A stretch of DNA of 53,184 bases from Arthrobacter sp. AQ5-05 (GTDB lineage: Bacteria > Actinomycetota > Actinomycetes > Actinomycetales > Micrococcaceae), in NCBI RefSeq assembly GCF_003287975.1, contig NZ_QMKQ01000025.1, forward strand, positions 1 through 53,184, written 5' to 3'. This document shows positions 32,968-41,450 of the stretch, piece by piece. The notes beneath the pieces are model-generated. The model made no database searches and was not told the DNA's origin. It was given only the letters and a program-made list of their open reading frames with translations. Each line of letters opens with the position of its first letter. The first letter of the stretch is position 1. The position numbers and the translations under genes were made by a program.

Positions 32968-33582
32968 ATGCTGATCGGCTACATGCGGGTGTCCAAGACC
33001 GACGGATCGCAAAGCACCGACCTGCAGCGCGACGCACTCCTGGCCGCCGGAGTCGAGGCATCGAGTCTCTACGAGGACCACGCCTCGGGGAAGAAAGACG
33101 ACCGGCCCCAGCTTGCTGCGTGCCTGAAAAGTCTGCGGGCCGGGGACACCTTGTTGGTGTGGAAACTGGACCGGTTGGGTCGGGACCTGCGGCATCTGGT
33201 GAACACCGTCCACGACCTCACCGAGCGAGGCATCAGGCTGAAGGTACTCACCGGCGAAGGCGCGGCCATCGACACCACCACCGCCTCGGGCAAGCTCGTC
33301 TTCGGGATCTTCGCTGCCCTCGCCGAGTTCGAACGCGAGCTCATCTCCGAGCGCACCAAAGCAGGATTGCTCTCCGCCCGCGCCCGGGGCCGCAAGGGAG
33401 GCCGGCCCTACAAGATGACCCCGGCCAAGGTGCGTCTGGCCATGGCCTCCATGGGACACAAGGAAACCAAGATCGGCGCCCTGTGCGAGGAACTCGGCAT
33501 TACCCGCCAGACCCTCTACCGCCACGTCTCACCCACCGGGGAACTGCGGCCCGACGGCGCGAAGCTCCTGAAGTCCCACTAA
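32968..33582 (+). CDS. serine recombinase, resolvase/invertase family (Tn3-type)
   Basis: 204 aa. Catalytic Ser9 in GYMRVSKTDGSQ, then LVWKLDRLGRDLRHLVNTV, LVFGIFAALAEFERELISER with TKAGL, and a C-terminal HTH (KIGALCEELGITRQTLYRHV). The domain order and length fit Tn3-type resolvases. No transposase gene is present, so it may be a relic or a stand-alone recombinase acting on the site just upstream. Confidence 0.95.
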   Translation: MLIGYMRVSKTDGSQSTDLQRDALLAAGVEASSLYEDHASGKKDDRPQLAACLKSLRAGDTLLVWKLDRLGRDLRHLVNTVHDLTERGIRLKVLTGEGAAIDTTTASGKLVFGIFAALAEFERELISERTKAGLLSARARGRKGGRPYKMTPAKVRLAMASMGHKETKIGALCEELGITRQTLYRHVSPTGELRPDGAKLLKSH

Positions 33583-33955
33583 ACCCCGCAACCAGCGGAC
33601 GGGCCCCCTCAAGCTCGGATCTGAACCGCCGCGGTGTTTCGTTTCACGCCCAAGCGAAAAGCTCGTTAAGGCTTGGTATCTTGGAGGATGGCGAGCCAGC
33701 GCACATTAGGTCGAGCCGCTGCCAGAAAAGTTGCGCCCACTTCTGAGCTGGGCGACGAAGGCGAAACCGCTGTGCTGGATACCGTTGCTGAGCATCCGGT
33801 TCATCAAGAAACAGGCTGGAATCGGTGCAGCGAGAAGCACGCCGAGGAACCGCGTGAATGGCCGGACCATAAGTTCGAAACTGCCACCCGCTATGGTGCG
33901 GTTGCCCGGTAGACCGATCAATAGCGGGTCAGCATGAGAGTTCGGCGTCTACTCA
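33583..33955. other. no recognised gene
   Basis: Two opposing short frames (about 33673-33912 plus, 33706-33921 minus) overlap. Neither has a family resemblance or a good SD. The minus-strand one contains a hydrophobic stretch (FLGVLLAAPIPACFLM) and could be a remnant of a membrane protein. Confidence 0.4.
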
Positions 33956-34537
33956 TCACTGGAGTACCAATTCGCACAAACCGAGCTCCCGCAGCATGTC
34001 TTCGACAATCTGTCCGGAGGGGAGAGTCGCGTCGATGACGACGAAGGACGGGAAGTTCTCCATCTCCCGGTATGCCGCATCGAATGCCTGCAAGTGCCCG
34101 AGCGCCTCGGTGTCCGTGGCTCGACTCTCAATCCTTGCGTGCGCGAGGTCAGCTGGGATATCGAAATAGAAAATAATGTCTGGAGTGGGCAGGATCTTAG
34201 ACAGGAAAGGAAGAAGCCACCCCGAAAGCAGGCCCCGCGCCCGTCGCAGTGCTACTTGGCAATAAAGGTACCTGTCCATGATCACGATCCCGGGACCGAC
34301 CGTGGCACGGCAGTGGGAGACCAGTACGTTAACGCAGCGGATCGCCGTTTCGATCGTCTCGAACACCATCATCGGAGGATGGATGTTGAGGCGAGCGGAG
34401 CAGGTGGCCAGGCTCCGTCGGCCTGAACGGTTCTTGATGAAGGTTGCAGGGTAGTGCGCCGCATTGAGTCGTTGCGCAAGCAGCCGACCTGTTGTGGTTT
34501 TACCAGCCCCATCGATACCGGCGAGAACAATGATCAT
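33956..34537 (-). CDS. thymidylate-kinase-like P-loop protein
   Basis: 193 aa. P-loop GIDGAGKTT at residues 7-15, a DRY-like motif (IVIMDRYLYCQVAL) and an Asp-rich strand (IIFYFDIPADLAHARIESR) that precedes a lid-like region. This is the layout of dTMP kinases and related deoxynucleoside/nucleotide kinases. It is shorter than typical Tmk (about 205-215 aa) and divergent, so another nucleoside or small-molecule kinase role is possible. It stands alone, minus strand, with no replication neighbours. Confidence 0.85.
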   Translation of the reverse strand: MIIVLAGIDGAGKTTTGRLLAQRLNAAHYPATFIKNRSGRRSLATCSARLNIHPPMMVFETIETAIRCVNVLVSHCRATVGPGIVIMDRYLYCQVALRRARGLLSGWLLPFLSKILPTPDIIFYFDIPADLAHARIESRATDTEALGHLQAFDAAYREMENFPSFVVIDATLPSGQIVEDMLRELGLCELVLQ

Positions 34538-34643
34538 GACTCACCGCCATGCTCTCCGGACGACGCCGTCAACGATCGGCGTTGGCCGTGCGCAAATGCG
34601 CACTGTCCCCTCATCATGGAATATTCCCAGCTCTCATCGGACG

Positions 34644-34922
34644 CTAGTTCTCTTCTTGATCTTCGTTTTGACTCTCCTGCTGGTCATCGCCTTCTTCTTG
34701 GCCATCTTCCACCTGGCCGGTACCTTCGTCCTGATCGTCCTGCTGGTCGGTGCCTTCGTCCTGATCGTCCTGCTGGTCGGTGCCTTCGTCCTGGTTCTCG
34801 GCACCATCCTGCTCTTCCACTGATGGTGTTTGTGGGAGTTGCGTGTTATCGCAACTGGTTAGGAAAAGGGCTCCGGATAATAGCAGGGTGGAGCCCAAGA
34901 CTGCTGTGGCTCGGGTTTTCAT
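34644..34922 (-). CDS. small acidic lipoprotein with tandem DEGTDQQDDQ repeats
   Basis: 92 aa from the ATG at 34922 (MKTRATAVLG; the frame upstream to 35114 lacks protein character). A lipoprotein signal with lipobox LTSC ends at Cys28. The mature part is almost entirely Asp, Glu, Gln and Gly with two exact DEGTDQQDDQ units, coded by two identical 30-bp DNA repeats (34724-34783). No fold is expected; the strong negative charge could bind cations at the cell surface. Unrecognised family. Confidence 0.78.
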   Translation of the reverse strand: MKTRATAVLGSTLLLSGALFLTSCDNTQLPQTPSVEEQDGAENQDEGTDQQDDQDEGTDQQDDQDEGTGQVEDGQEEGDDQQESQNEDQEEN

Positions 34923-35119
34923 GAAGATTCCTTTCGTAGGTGGCTGCCGATAGCGGGGAAGACCCTCAGGAGCGCATCGACCTCTTGATGCGTTGTAGCG
35001 GGAGGCCTCCCAGCAAAGCGGATCGCCCAAGTTCCCAATATCTCGTTTAGCTATCCGAGGAGATGATTGCCGGGATGAAAAGGTATGTAGTGCCCACTGC
35101 CGACGAATTGGCATCGGGC

Positions 35120-35953
35120 TCAGCGGCCGAAGAGGTCATCAATTCCCGGCAAGGAGAAATTGGATCCGACATCGTTGAACTGCTCGCCAAGGCCCGAGAC
35201 GGTTTCACCGGCGTTGGATGCGAACTCTCCCAACCCTCCGGTCAGGCCCTCGAGATCGACGCCGTTGCCCAAGGCCTCGAAGTCAACTCCCATGCCTGAT
35301 GCCTGTTCCAGGAGCGGTCCGGCCAGCGAACTGACCACGGCTCCTCCAGCGACCGCGGTGAGCACACCTCCTGCCAGCAGCCCTGCCCCTGCCGTAGCGC
35401 CTCCGACCATCACACCACGGCCGATGCCGCCGCCCGGACGTGACCCGTTACTCCCGGCGCGGGCGAGCATGCCCCGCAAGAAACCCGGCCGCCCGGCCTC
35501 CGCGCGGGCCGCGGTTCGCGCCAAGTCATCGGCACCCGAGGTTCGGGGATGGTCCTCGGTGGGAAGTTCCGTGCGTATCCGCTGCTGGATTTGATCCCGC
35601 TGGGCCGGGGTCAGGCGTTCGAAGGATTCGCGGTGCATCTGCTCTATCTGGTGCGGATCGGCGGTCTCCAGGAGGTAATCGTAGCGCGCGATGGCTGCCC
35701 GGTCAGCCTTGCTGATCTCCTCGGATGGAACACGCGAATCGGAGTGGTGCGACCGGGCTCGATACGTCTCGGCGGAAACTGGCTGGCGGCCGGCAGAAGC
35801 CTCGGTGGTGCGCCCGTCGCCAGTCAAGGTATCTGCTGCAGTGCGGACGATCGCACGCCAGTCTTTCTGGCCGGCGTTCTTGGGCTGATTCGTCGTACCG
35901 GACTTGTCCATGGCTTTCAGGGCGAGACCGGTGAGTTTGGAGAACATGCTCAT
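35120..35953 (-). CDS. hypothetical protein with Gly-rich membrane-like C-terminus, downstream of terC
   Basis: 277 aa from the ATG at 35953, overlapping the TerC stop (ATGA). The N-terminal half is charged and helical with DYLLETADPHQIEQMHRESF and ERLTPAQRDQIQQRI, a pattern I associate with small proteins found beside cation-handling membrane genes in Actinobacteria. A Gly/Ala/Val stretch (VMVGGATAGAGLLAGGVLTA) could insert in the membrane. The tail is rich in Gly, Asp and Phe. Because of the overlap it probably works with TerC under the same riboswitch. Confidence 0.8.
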   Translation of the reverse strand: MSMFSKLTGLALKAMDKSGTTNQPKNAGQKDWRAIVRTAADTLTGDGRTTEASAGRQPVSAETYRARSHHSDSRVPSEEISKADRAAIARYDYLLETADPHQIEQMHRESFERLTPAQRDQIQQRIRTELPTEDHPRTSGADDLARTAARAEAGRPGFLRGMLARAGSNGSRPGGGIGRGVMVGGATAGAGLLAGGVLTAVAGGAVVSSLAGPLLEQASGMGVDFEALGNGVDLEGLTGGLGEFASNAGETVSGLGEQFNDVGSNFSLPGIDDLFGR

Positions 35954-36972
35954 TTGGAGTAATCCTTCGTGATGGAGGGGTCGCCCGGTGCGGGTGCACT
36001 GGGACGTTTTTGGTTGCCGCGGGTCTTGAACAGACTCGCGACGGTGGCCACGGTGATCGTGGCGGCAATAAAGAGCAGGGAGAAGGAGATCGGGATCTCG
36101 GGGATCCACAACAGCGGCTGCCCGCCGTTGATGAAGGCAAGTTCATTGACGTGCAGTGCGTGGAAGACGAGCTTCACCCCGATGAAAGCCAAGATGACGG
36201 CAAGGCCTTGGGAGAGATAGACCAGTCGCTCCAGCAAGCCACCGATGAGAAAGAACAACTGTCGTAGCCCCATCAGTGCGAAGACGTTCGCCGTGAAGAC
36301 GATGTAGGCCTGGTCGGTGAGCCCGTAGATGGCGGGGATCGAGTCGACAGCGAAGATCAAGTCAACGAAGCCGATAGCGATGATGGTGAGCAGCATCGGG
36401 GTAACGAACCGCTTGCCGTCCTTCTTCACGGTGAGCTTGTCTTCGTGGTACTCATCGGTCACCGCTAGGTGACGGCGTACGAAACGCATGAACCGGTTAT
36501 TGGCCGGATCGCTTTCGTGGTTTGAGAATGCCTGACGGTAGGCCAACAAGAGCAACAGGGCGCCGAAGGCGTAGAAGATCCAGGATAGGTTCTCGATCAG
36601 CGTCGCGCCGACGGCAATGAAGATGCCACGCAGTACCAGCGCGATGATGATGCCTACCATCAGTACCTTCTGCTGGTAGATCTTCGGTACGGCGAACGCA
36701 CCCATGACCAGAAGGAAAACAAAGAGGTTGTCGATCGACAGTGCCTTTTCGGTGAGGTAGCCGGCGAAGTACTCGCCCCCGTACGTCCATCCCGAGAGCG
36801 TGCCGATACCGACGCCGAACAGCATTGCGAGGCTGATGTAGAACACCGACCATCGGGCGGATTCACCGATGGAGGGTTCGTGGGGCTTGCGCACGTGGAC
36901 GAAGAATTCGTAAATGAAGAAGACGATCGTCACTACAATGGTGATGATCCAGATCAGGGGCGTTACCTGCAT
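35950..36972 (-). CDS. terC: TerC/Alx-family membrane protein (probable manganese exporter)
   Basis: 340 aa with about nine membrane helices. TerC signatures: LTEKALSIDNLFVFLLVMGA and GFVDLIFAVDSIPAIYGLTD, each with the conserved acidic residue in a helix, plus ANVFALMGLRQLFFLIGGLL. The family includes Alx/MeeF-type Mn exporters. SD GGAG lies 7 nt before the ATG. A yybP-ykoY-like leader lies upstream, which supports a role in Mn homeostasis. Confidence 0.95.
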   Translation of the reverse strand: MQVTPLIWIITIVVTIVFFIYEFFVHVRKPHEPSIGESARWSVFYISLAMLFGVGIGTLSGWTYGGEYFAGYLTEKALSIDNLFVFLLVMGAFAVPKIYQQKVLMVGIIIALVLRGIFIAVGATLIENLSWIFYAFGALLLLLAYRQAFSNHESDPANNRFMRFVRRHLAVTDEYHEDKLTVKKDGKRFVTPMLLTIIAIGFVDLIFAVDSIPAIYGLTDQAYIVFTANVFALMGLRQLFFLIGGLLERLVYLSQGLAVILAFIGVKLVFHALHVNELAFINGGQPLLWIPEIPISFSLLFIAATITVATVASLFKTRGNQKRPSAPAPGDPSITKDYSK

Positions 36973-37004
36973 GAGCGTACTCCAAAGGGATATGGCGTGG
37001 ATAT

Positions 37005-37110
37005 GACGCCAAGGTCTCCTCCGCTCTGATCAGTTCAGAACCGATGGTCCGGGATGCACTAGTGCATACGTATTGACGGACCGATCGCGGACGGGAGTAC
37101 TCCCCTTGAT
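37005..37110 (-). ncRNA. yybP-ykoY-type manganese riboswitch leader of terC
   Basis: On the minus strand the leader starts AAGGGGAGTACTCCC (37107 down), continues with GTCAATACG and closes GGACCATCGG ... GGAGGAGACCTTGG (ending near 37009). These are hallmarks of the yybP-ykoY element (GGGGAGUA, GUCA.CACG-like loop, closing GAGACC) as seen before actinobacterial TerC genes. It would raise expression at high Mn. Exact ends are approximate. Confidence 0.75.
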
Positions 37111-37341
37111 ATAGATCAGAATACAACATGGCCGACCGGTCGTTGATGCCATGAGTCGAGGATTCAGGATTTACCCAGTGGATTCGTGGCGACTGTGGAG
37201 CATTGACATCGTTCAGCGACCCACCAGAAATTTCCCATGGTCCCCATAGGAACCAGCAATTCGGGATGTGGCGCTCCCTAGGACGAGGGCACACGGGACC
37301 AGCGCCACCGCACACGCGAGGAAGCCGAATAGGATTGCGTT
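37111..37341. other. intergenic between lysE-like and terC leader
   Basis: About 230 bp between the LysE-like gene end and the terC leader. It must hold the promoter of the terC operon. A few palindromes are visible but no clear -10/-35 pair. Confidence 0.4.
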
Positions 37342-37980
37342 CTAGCGGTGGTCACCCGAGACGGCGACCGAGAGTCCGACGCCGAGAATGGAAATTCCAC
37401 CGATGCGCCCCATCGTCGTCATGCGTCGAGGCGAGTTTGCGAGCCAGTTTCTTGCCCGGCCGGCCGACAGTGCCCACGCCGTGTCCGTGACCAAGCCAAT
37501 GAGCATCGGAATCACCCCTAGGAGGATGATCTGCAGGGCGGTGTTTCCCGCTGCGGGAACGATGAATTGCGGCACGACCGCAGTGAACAAGACGAAGCTT
37601 TTGGGATTGGTGAGCCCCACTATGGTCCCCGTGCGAATCGCCGCCCATGAGGAACCAACCCGAAGGTTTGCCGGTGCGTCCTGTTGAGCCGGTGCGGCAT
37701 GGCGGATCGCTTGGATGCCCAAATACAATAGGAAGAGAATGCCACCCCACTTGATGATCTGAAAAAGCAGGTCGGAGCCTTCGGTCAAGGGACCCAGACC
37801 GACGGCGATGACGACACCTACCAGATAGCAGCCCAGGGCATTTCCCACGACACTGGCCAACGCATTCCTGCGCCCGTAGCTCAGTGCCCGTCCCACGACG
37901 AACATGACACTGGGGCCAGGTACGGCGATCAGGACGATGCTGGCCAGTGCCAAGGCGAGGGCCTGGGTGAGGGTAACCAT
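37342..37980 (-). CDS. LysE/RhtB-family amino acid exporter
   Basis: 212 aa, about six membrane helices. Family motifs: ALASIVLIAVPGPSVMFVVG at the N-terminus, LGIQAIRHAAPAQQDAPANL in the central loop, and AIRTGTIVGLTNPKSFVLFT. Such proteins export amino acids or homoserine lactones. No divergent LysG-type regulator is present. Confidence 0.93.
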   Translation of the reverse strand: MVTLTQALALALASIVLIAVPGPSVMFVVGRALSYGRRNALASVVGNALGCYLVGVVIAVGLGPLTEGSDLLFQIIKWGGILFLLYLGIQAIRHAAPAQQDAPANLRVGSSWAAIRTGTIVGLTNPKSFVLFTAVVPQFIVPAAGNTALQIILLGVIPMLIGLVTDTAWALSAGRARNWLANSPRRMTTMGRIGGISILGVGLSVAVSGDHR

Positions 37981-38230
37981 CCAAGGATCCTACCGGAACC
38001 GAATCGGGCAAATCCCTGGAAGGCAACGCATGTGTGTCCAAAAACGATCGATCCTGGTGGTAGGTGGTGTCCCGAGCTCGGACGACGGGCCCGCCGCAAC
38101 ATGGCAAGGGTCCACCGGAAATCGCTGCCTTGCGACGCGATTGCGTAACCCGGCAAGTACCGCAATTTATACACTGGTTTTCCGGTGGCGATGGGATGGG
38201 GCGGTTCATGTTTCCGGGACGCACACCCTC
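37981..38230. other. gene-free, recombination-prone stretch
   Basis: No gene. The right end (38210-38230) is part of an inverted, diverged partner of repeat copy A. Confidence 0.5.
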
Positions 38231-38261
38231 GGTGGGGGATCGCGTAAGTCGATCCCCCACC
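38231..38261. repeat. perfect 12-bp inverted repeat, 7-nt centre
   Basis: GGTGGGGGATCG, CGTAAGT, CGATCCCCCACC. The right arm is the beginning of repeat copy A; the left arm begins an inverted copy. Two element ends separated by 7 bp look like a fused-end junction. It lies 120 bp before the second serine recombinase gene. Confidence 0.9.
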
Positions 38262-38295
38262 GCGACACCCGACGTCCAAAATTCCGACAGTTAAA
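38250..38295 (+). repeat. dispersed ~48-bp repeat, copy A
   Basis: Starts CGATCCCCCACCGCGACACC and ends ATTCCGACAGTTAAAA. Rightmost of five co-oriented copies; it separates the TerC/LysE module from the defence island. Confidence 0.7.
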
Positions 38296-38382
38296 ATGGT
38301 TGAAGTTTCGCCTTTCCGGATTCTCGGATACCCCGCCCGCACTAATGCCCGGTGAAGGTAACCCAAACGCTACACTTGTTGC

Positions 38383-38964
38383 ATGTCGCCGCATTTGGTC
38401 GGGTACGCCCGCGTCTCCACCAACCAACAAGACCTCGCCTCCCAGCAAGCAGGACTCAAGGCGCTCGGCGTTCCCGAGGACCTGGTGTACGTCGACCACG
38501 GGCTCACCGGACGCAACCGCGAACGCCCCGGACTGAAACAGGCCCTGGCCGCGTGCCGGGCCGGCGACACCCTGGTGGTCACCAAGCTCGACCGGCTCGC
38601 CCGCTCCCTGCCCGACGCCCGGGACATCGTCGAGGACCTCACCCAGCGCAACATCAAGCTGAGCCTGGGCGGGAACGTCCACGACCCCACCGACCCGGTC
38701 GGCCGGCTGCTGTTCAACGTCCTGGCGATGGTCGCCGAATTCGAATCGGATTTGATCCGCGCCCGGACCCGCGAGGGCATGCAAATCGCCAAGGCCAAGG
38801 GCCGCCTCCGCGGCAAGCAACCCAAGCTCTCCCCCGCCCAGGAAAAACACCTCGTCGCCCTCCACCACGGCGGCAGGCACACCAGCGCCGAAATCGCCGA
38901 ACTCTTCGGGGTCGCCCGCAGCACGGTGTACCGCATCGTAAAGCGCATGTCTCACATTGATTGA
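38383..38964 (+). CDS. serine recombinase, resolvase family
   Basis: 193 aa. Catalytic Ser12 in VGYARVSTNQQDLASQQAGL, then VVTKLDRLARSLPDARDIVE, LLFNVLAMVAEFESDLIRAR with TREGM, and a C-terminal HTH (HTSAEIAELFGVARSTVYRI). It differs strongly from the 33-kb resolvase, so it is a separate acquisition. It sits at the left edge of the defence island next to repeat copy A. Confidence 0.95.
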   Translation: MSPHLVGYARVSTNQQDLASQQAGLKALGVPEDLVYVDHGLTGRNRERPGLKQALAACRAGDTLVVTKLDRLARSLPDARDIVEDLTQRNIKLSLGGNVHDPTDPVGRLLFNVLAMVAEFESDLIRARTREGMQIAKAKGRLRGKQPKLSPAQEKHLVALHHGGRHTSAEIAELFGVARSTVYRIVKRMSHID

Positions 38965-39215
38965 GCGACACCTCTACACGATTGTTACCGCGCGAATGGC
39001 CCAGCTCTTCATAATATTTTGCGCATTATGAATGATGGTGCCCTAGCTGTCGCCGGTGCATATGTTGCAGAAATCGGATACGCTCCCACATCAAATGCTT
39101 GATAATCTTATGGCCAATCGATTTGTTCGCGCAGGCAAGCTTGGGGAGTCAAAATATTCATGTCTGGATACGAAGATGGCACGATTCATAGCGCGTCCGA
39201 TAGTTGAACACCACA

Positions 39216-41252
39216 ATGACGACGAGCAACTCCTTGCTAGCCAGCTTGGCAATAATCAAGGCGAATTGGGACCACTCGCAGGGAAGCTTCGTTGATAATT
39301 TTCTGCCTTTCTATCTCGACGCAGTAAAGGCCGGGGGCGGCATTGCAGTTTCGGCATCCGATGCAAAGTTGCATATTCGTGAGAGATTCGGAATAGATAT
39401 CCCGGAAGGCGTGCTGTCAACTCTCAGCCGTCGTGCTGCTCAAAAAAACTACGGCCGCCGGGATAACGGTGCATTCATCCCCGATTTAACCACATTCGAT
39501 GACTTACGCGACCTCGATCGACAAAAGGCCGATTACCTAAGAAAACAGTCTGCTTTGGTACTCAAGTTGGTTCAGTTCTCGGAAACGCATTTTCAGAGAG
39601 AGATGAGCGTTGAAGAGGCAGAAGACGCTCTGCTGAATCACATTGAAGAGCACTCAGTTCCGCTCCTCGGATCCCTCATGAAAGGTGCCCCATACGACGC
39701 GCGGGGAGCGTCCACTACGGATCGCGATAGAGAATACGTCGTCAATGCTTTCATAGGTCGCGTTCTTAGCAGTATGCCCGAGTCCTTCGACCATTTAGAG
39801 ACTGTGGTCAAAGGAAGTATGTTGGCGGTCTCCTTGTACTTACCCAACAACAACGAAATCAGCCAACGATTTGAAGCAACAACTATGTACTTGGATACCC
39901 CGGTACTGCTAAAGGCGCTCGGCTACGAAGGAGCTGACGCGAAGGAAGCCGCCCAGGACTTGGTTTCCTTGTGTAGAGCCGCCGGTGCGGAGATTGCCTG
40001 CTTCGAGCATAGCGTGGGCGAAGTTAGGGGCATTCTTGATAGGTCTGCTGCCAAGGCGTTAAAAGGTGGACTGTTTGGTAACCAGCGAAGAGCAACAGAC
40101 ACATATTTTGAAAACAATAATTTCGAATCAAGCGACATTCTATTGCTTTCTCAACGCCTAGAAGATGATATCTTAAAGATCGGTATAGTTATACAGGAAC
40201 GACCTCCCGTAACCGAAAATCTGACAATTGACGAGTTGTCGTTAGAGCAACGTATGGAATCAGAGATTGGATATTCCAGCAGGGATACCCTCCTCAATGA
40301 CCTTGACAGCCTAACTGCTATCCATCGCCTACGTGGCGGCCGAAGTAGCTCGCGCTTAGAACGGTGCAGAGCGCTTCTCGTCACAACGAATAGCGGATTA
40401 GCGCGCGTCGGTCGATCTTTCTTCGTACATGATGGTGATCACGGTTGGCCACCAGCACTGACCGACCATCATCTGGCAACACTCGTTTGGCTCAAAAAAC
40501 CTAACGCTGCACCCAATCTTCCACGACGTCAAATACTTGCCGACTGTTTCGCAGCGCTCGAACCAGAGGGTCGCATTTGGGACCGCTATCTGGAAGAATC
40601 CCAACGTCTTGCCAGTCGTGGACAAGCGTTGCAAAGTGACGTCATGCTCCTAAGATATTCCACCGAAGCGCAACGTACCCTGATGGATAAAACCATGGGC
40701 AATGCGGAGAAAGTAACGGCGGAAACCGTCGCCGAGATTCTTCAAACCGTCAAGGGAGAAATTCTGTCCCCAGCCGTAGCCGAAAGAGACGCGGCCCTAC
40801 GAATAGCTAACGATACCCGAGATGAGTTGAACAGTGCGGAGGACACGATTGCCAAAAACGAAGCTCTCATTAAAGCGGAAAAAGAAGCTAAACTGTTAGC
40901 TGAAAACCAAGTCACCGAACTTGAGAGTCGTATCCAAACATTAGAATCCGCTGCAACAAATCGCCGGAAATTTGCACAGTCAAAAGCTAAATCAGTGGCG
41001 AAATGCAGGTATATTATTACTTTGTCTATTTGCGGACTCATTTTAGTACTATCAATAATTTTCGGAACGCTTGCACCAACCATTATTCCTTCACCGATAA
41101 GACCTTTTGTTCTACCTCTCGCCATATTATCCGCATTGGCTGCAACGGCCACACTAATGTTTGGAGGGAGCATTAAAGGTGTTGCCAGTTCTTTCCGAAC
41201 CAAGGAAGAGTCAAGGCTCGAAAATAAATACTTCCGCCAGCTGGGCGATTGA
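39216..41252 (+). CDS. winged-helix / PIN-like protein with C-terminal coiled coil and two membrane helices
   Basis: 678 aa, not a family I can name. Residues about 15-80 look like a winged helix (AKLHIRERFGIDIPEGVLST then LSRRAAQKNYGRRDNG). Around 225-400 the order YLDTPVLL (Asp227), CFEHSVGEV (Glu264) and LLVTTNSGLARV (about 388-399) fits the acidic positions of a PIN nuclease. A long charged helix (about 520-610) is a likely coiled coil, followed by two hydrophobic segments (ITLSICGLILVLSIIFG, FVLPLAILSALAATATLMF). The ATG at 39216 is preferred to an upstream TTG. Base composition is clearly lower in GC than the neighbours, indicating transfer. Position suggests a defence role. Confidence 0.75.
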   Translation: MTTSNSLLASLAIIKANWDHSQGSFVDNFLPFYLDAVKAGGGIAVSASDAKLHIRERFGIDIPEGVLSTLSRRAAQKNYGRRDNGAFIPDLTTFDDLRDLDRQKADYLRKQSALVLKLVQFSETHFQREMSVEEAEDALLNHIEEHSVPLLGSLMKGAPYDARGASTTDRDREYVVNAFIGRVLSSMPESFDHLETVVKGSMLAVSLYLPNNNEISQRFEATTMYLDTPVLLKALGYEGADAKEAAQDLVSLCRAAGAEIACFEHSVGEVRGILDRSAAKALKGGLFGNQRRATDTYFENNNFESSDILLLSQRLEDDILKIGIVIQERPPVTENLTIDELSLEQRMESEIGYSSRDTLLNDLDSLTAIHRLRGGRSSSRLERCRALLVTTNSGLARVGRSFFVHDGDHGWPPALTDHHLATLVWLKKPNAAPNLPRRQILADCFAALEPEGRIWDRYLEESQRLASRGQALQSDVMLLRYSTEAQRTLMDKTMGNAEKVTAETVAEILQTVKGEILSPAVAERDAALRIANDTRDELNSAEDTIAKNEALIKAEKEAKLLAENQVTELESRIQTLESAATNRRKFAQSKAKSVAKCRYIITLSICGLILVLSIIFGTLAPTIIPSPIRPFVLPLAILSALAATATLMFGGSIKGVASSFRTKEESRLENKYFRQLGD

Positions 41253-41450
41253 ATTTTTATAACTATTAAAATGAATTTTTTTGGAATTAAATACTAGGTG
41301 CGGATACAGCTCCTCTTTCGCCTAGCTGAATGCGCGCGGGAACATCGGCGGAGAATCTGCGATGCCCGTCTTTGAGGGCTCCAGGTCACAACCCCTTCCT
41401 GCGCCATGCTCCCGACGCCGCTCCGTGGGAAATACTGATCATTGAGGGCT

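Noticed and set aside
35063-35299. Possible 78-aa plus-strand gene near the acidic lipoprotein
   Set aside because: Mostly antisense to the 277-aa gene downstream of terC, with no SD or motif support.
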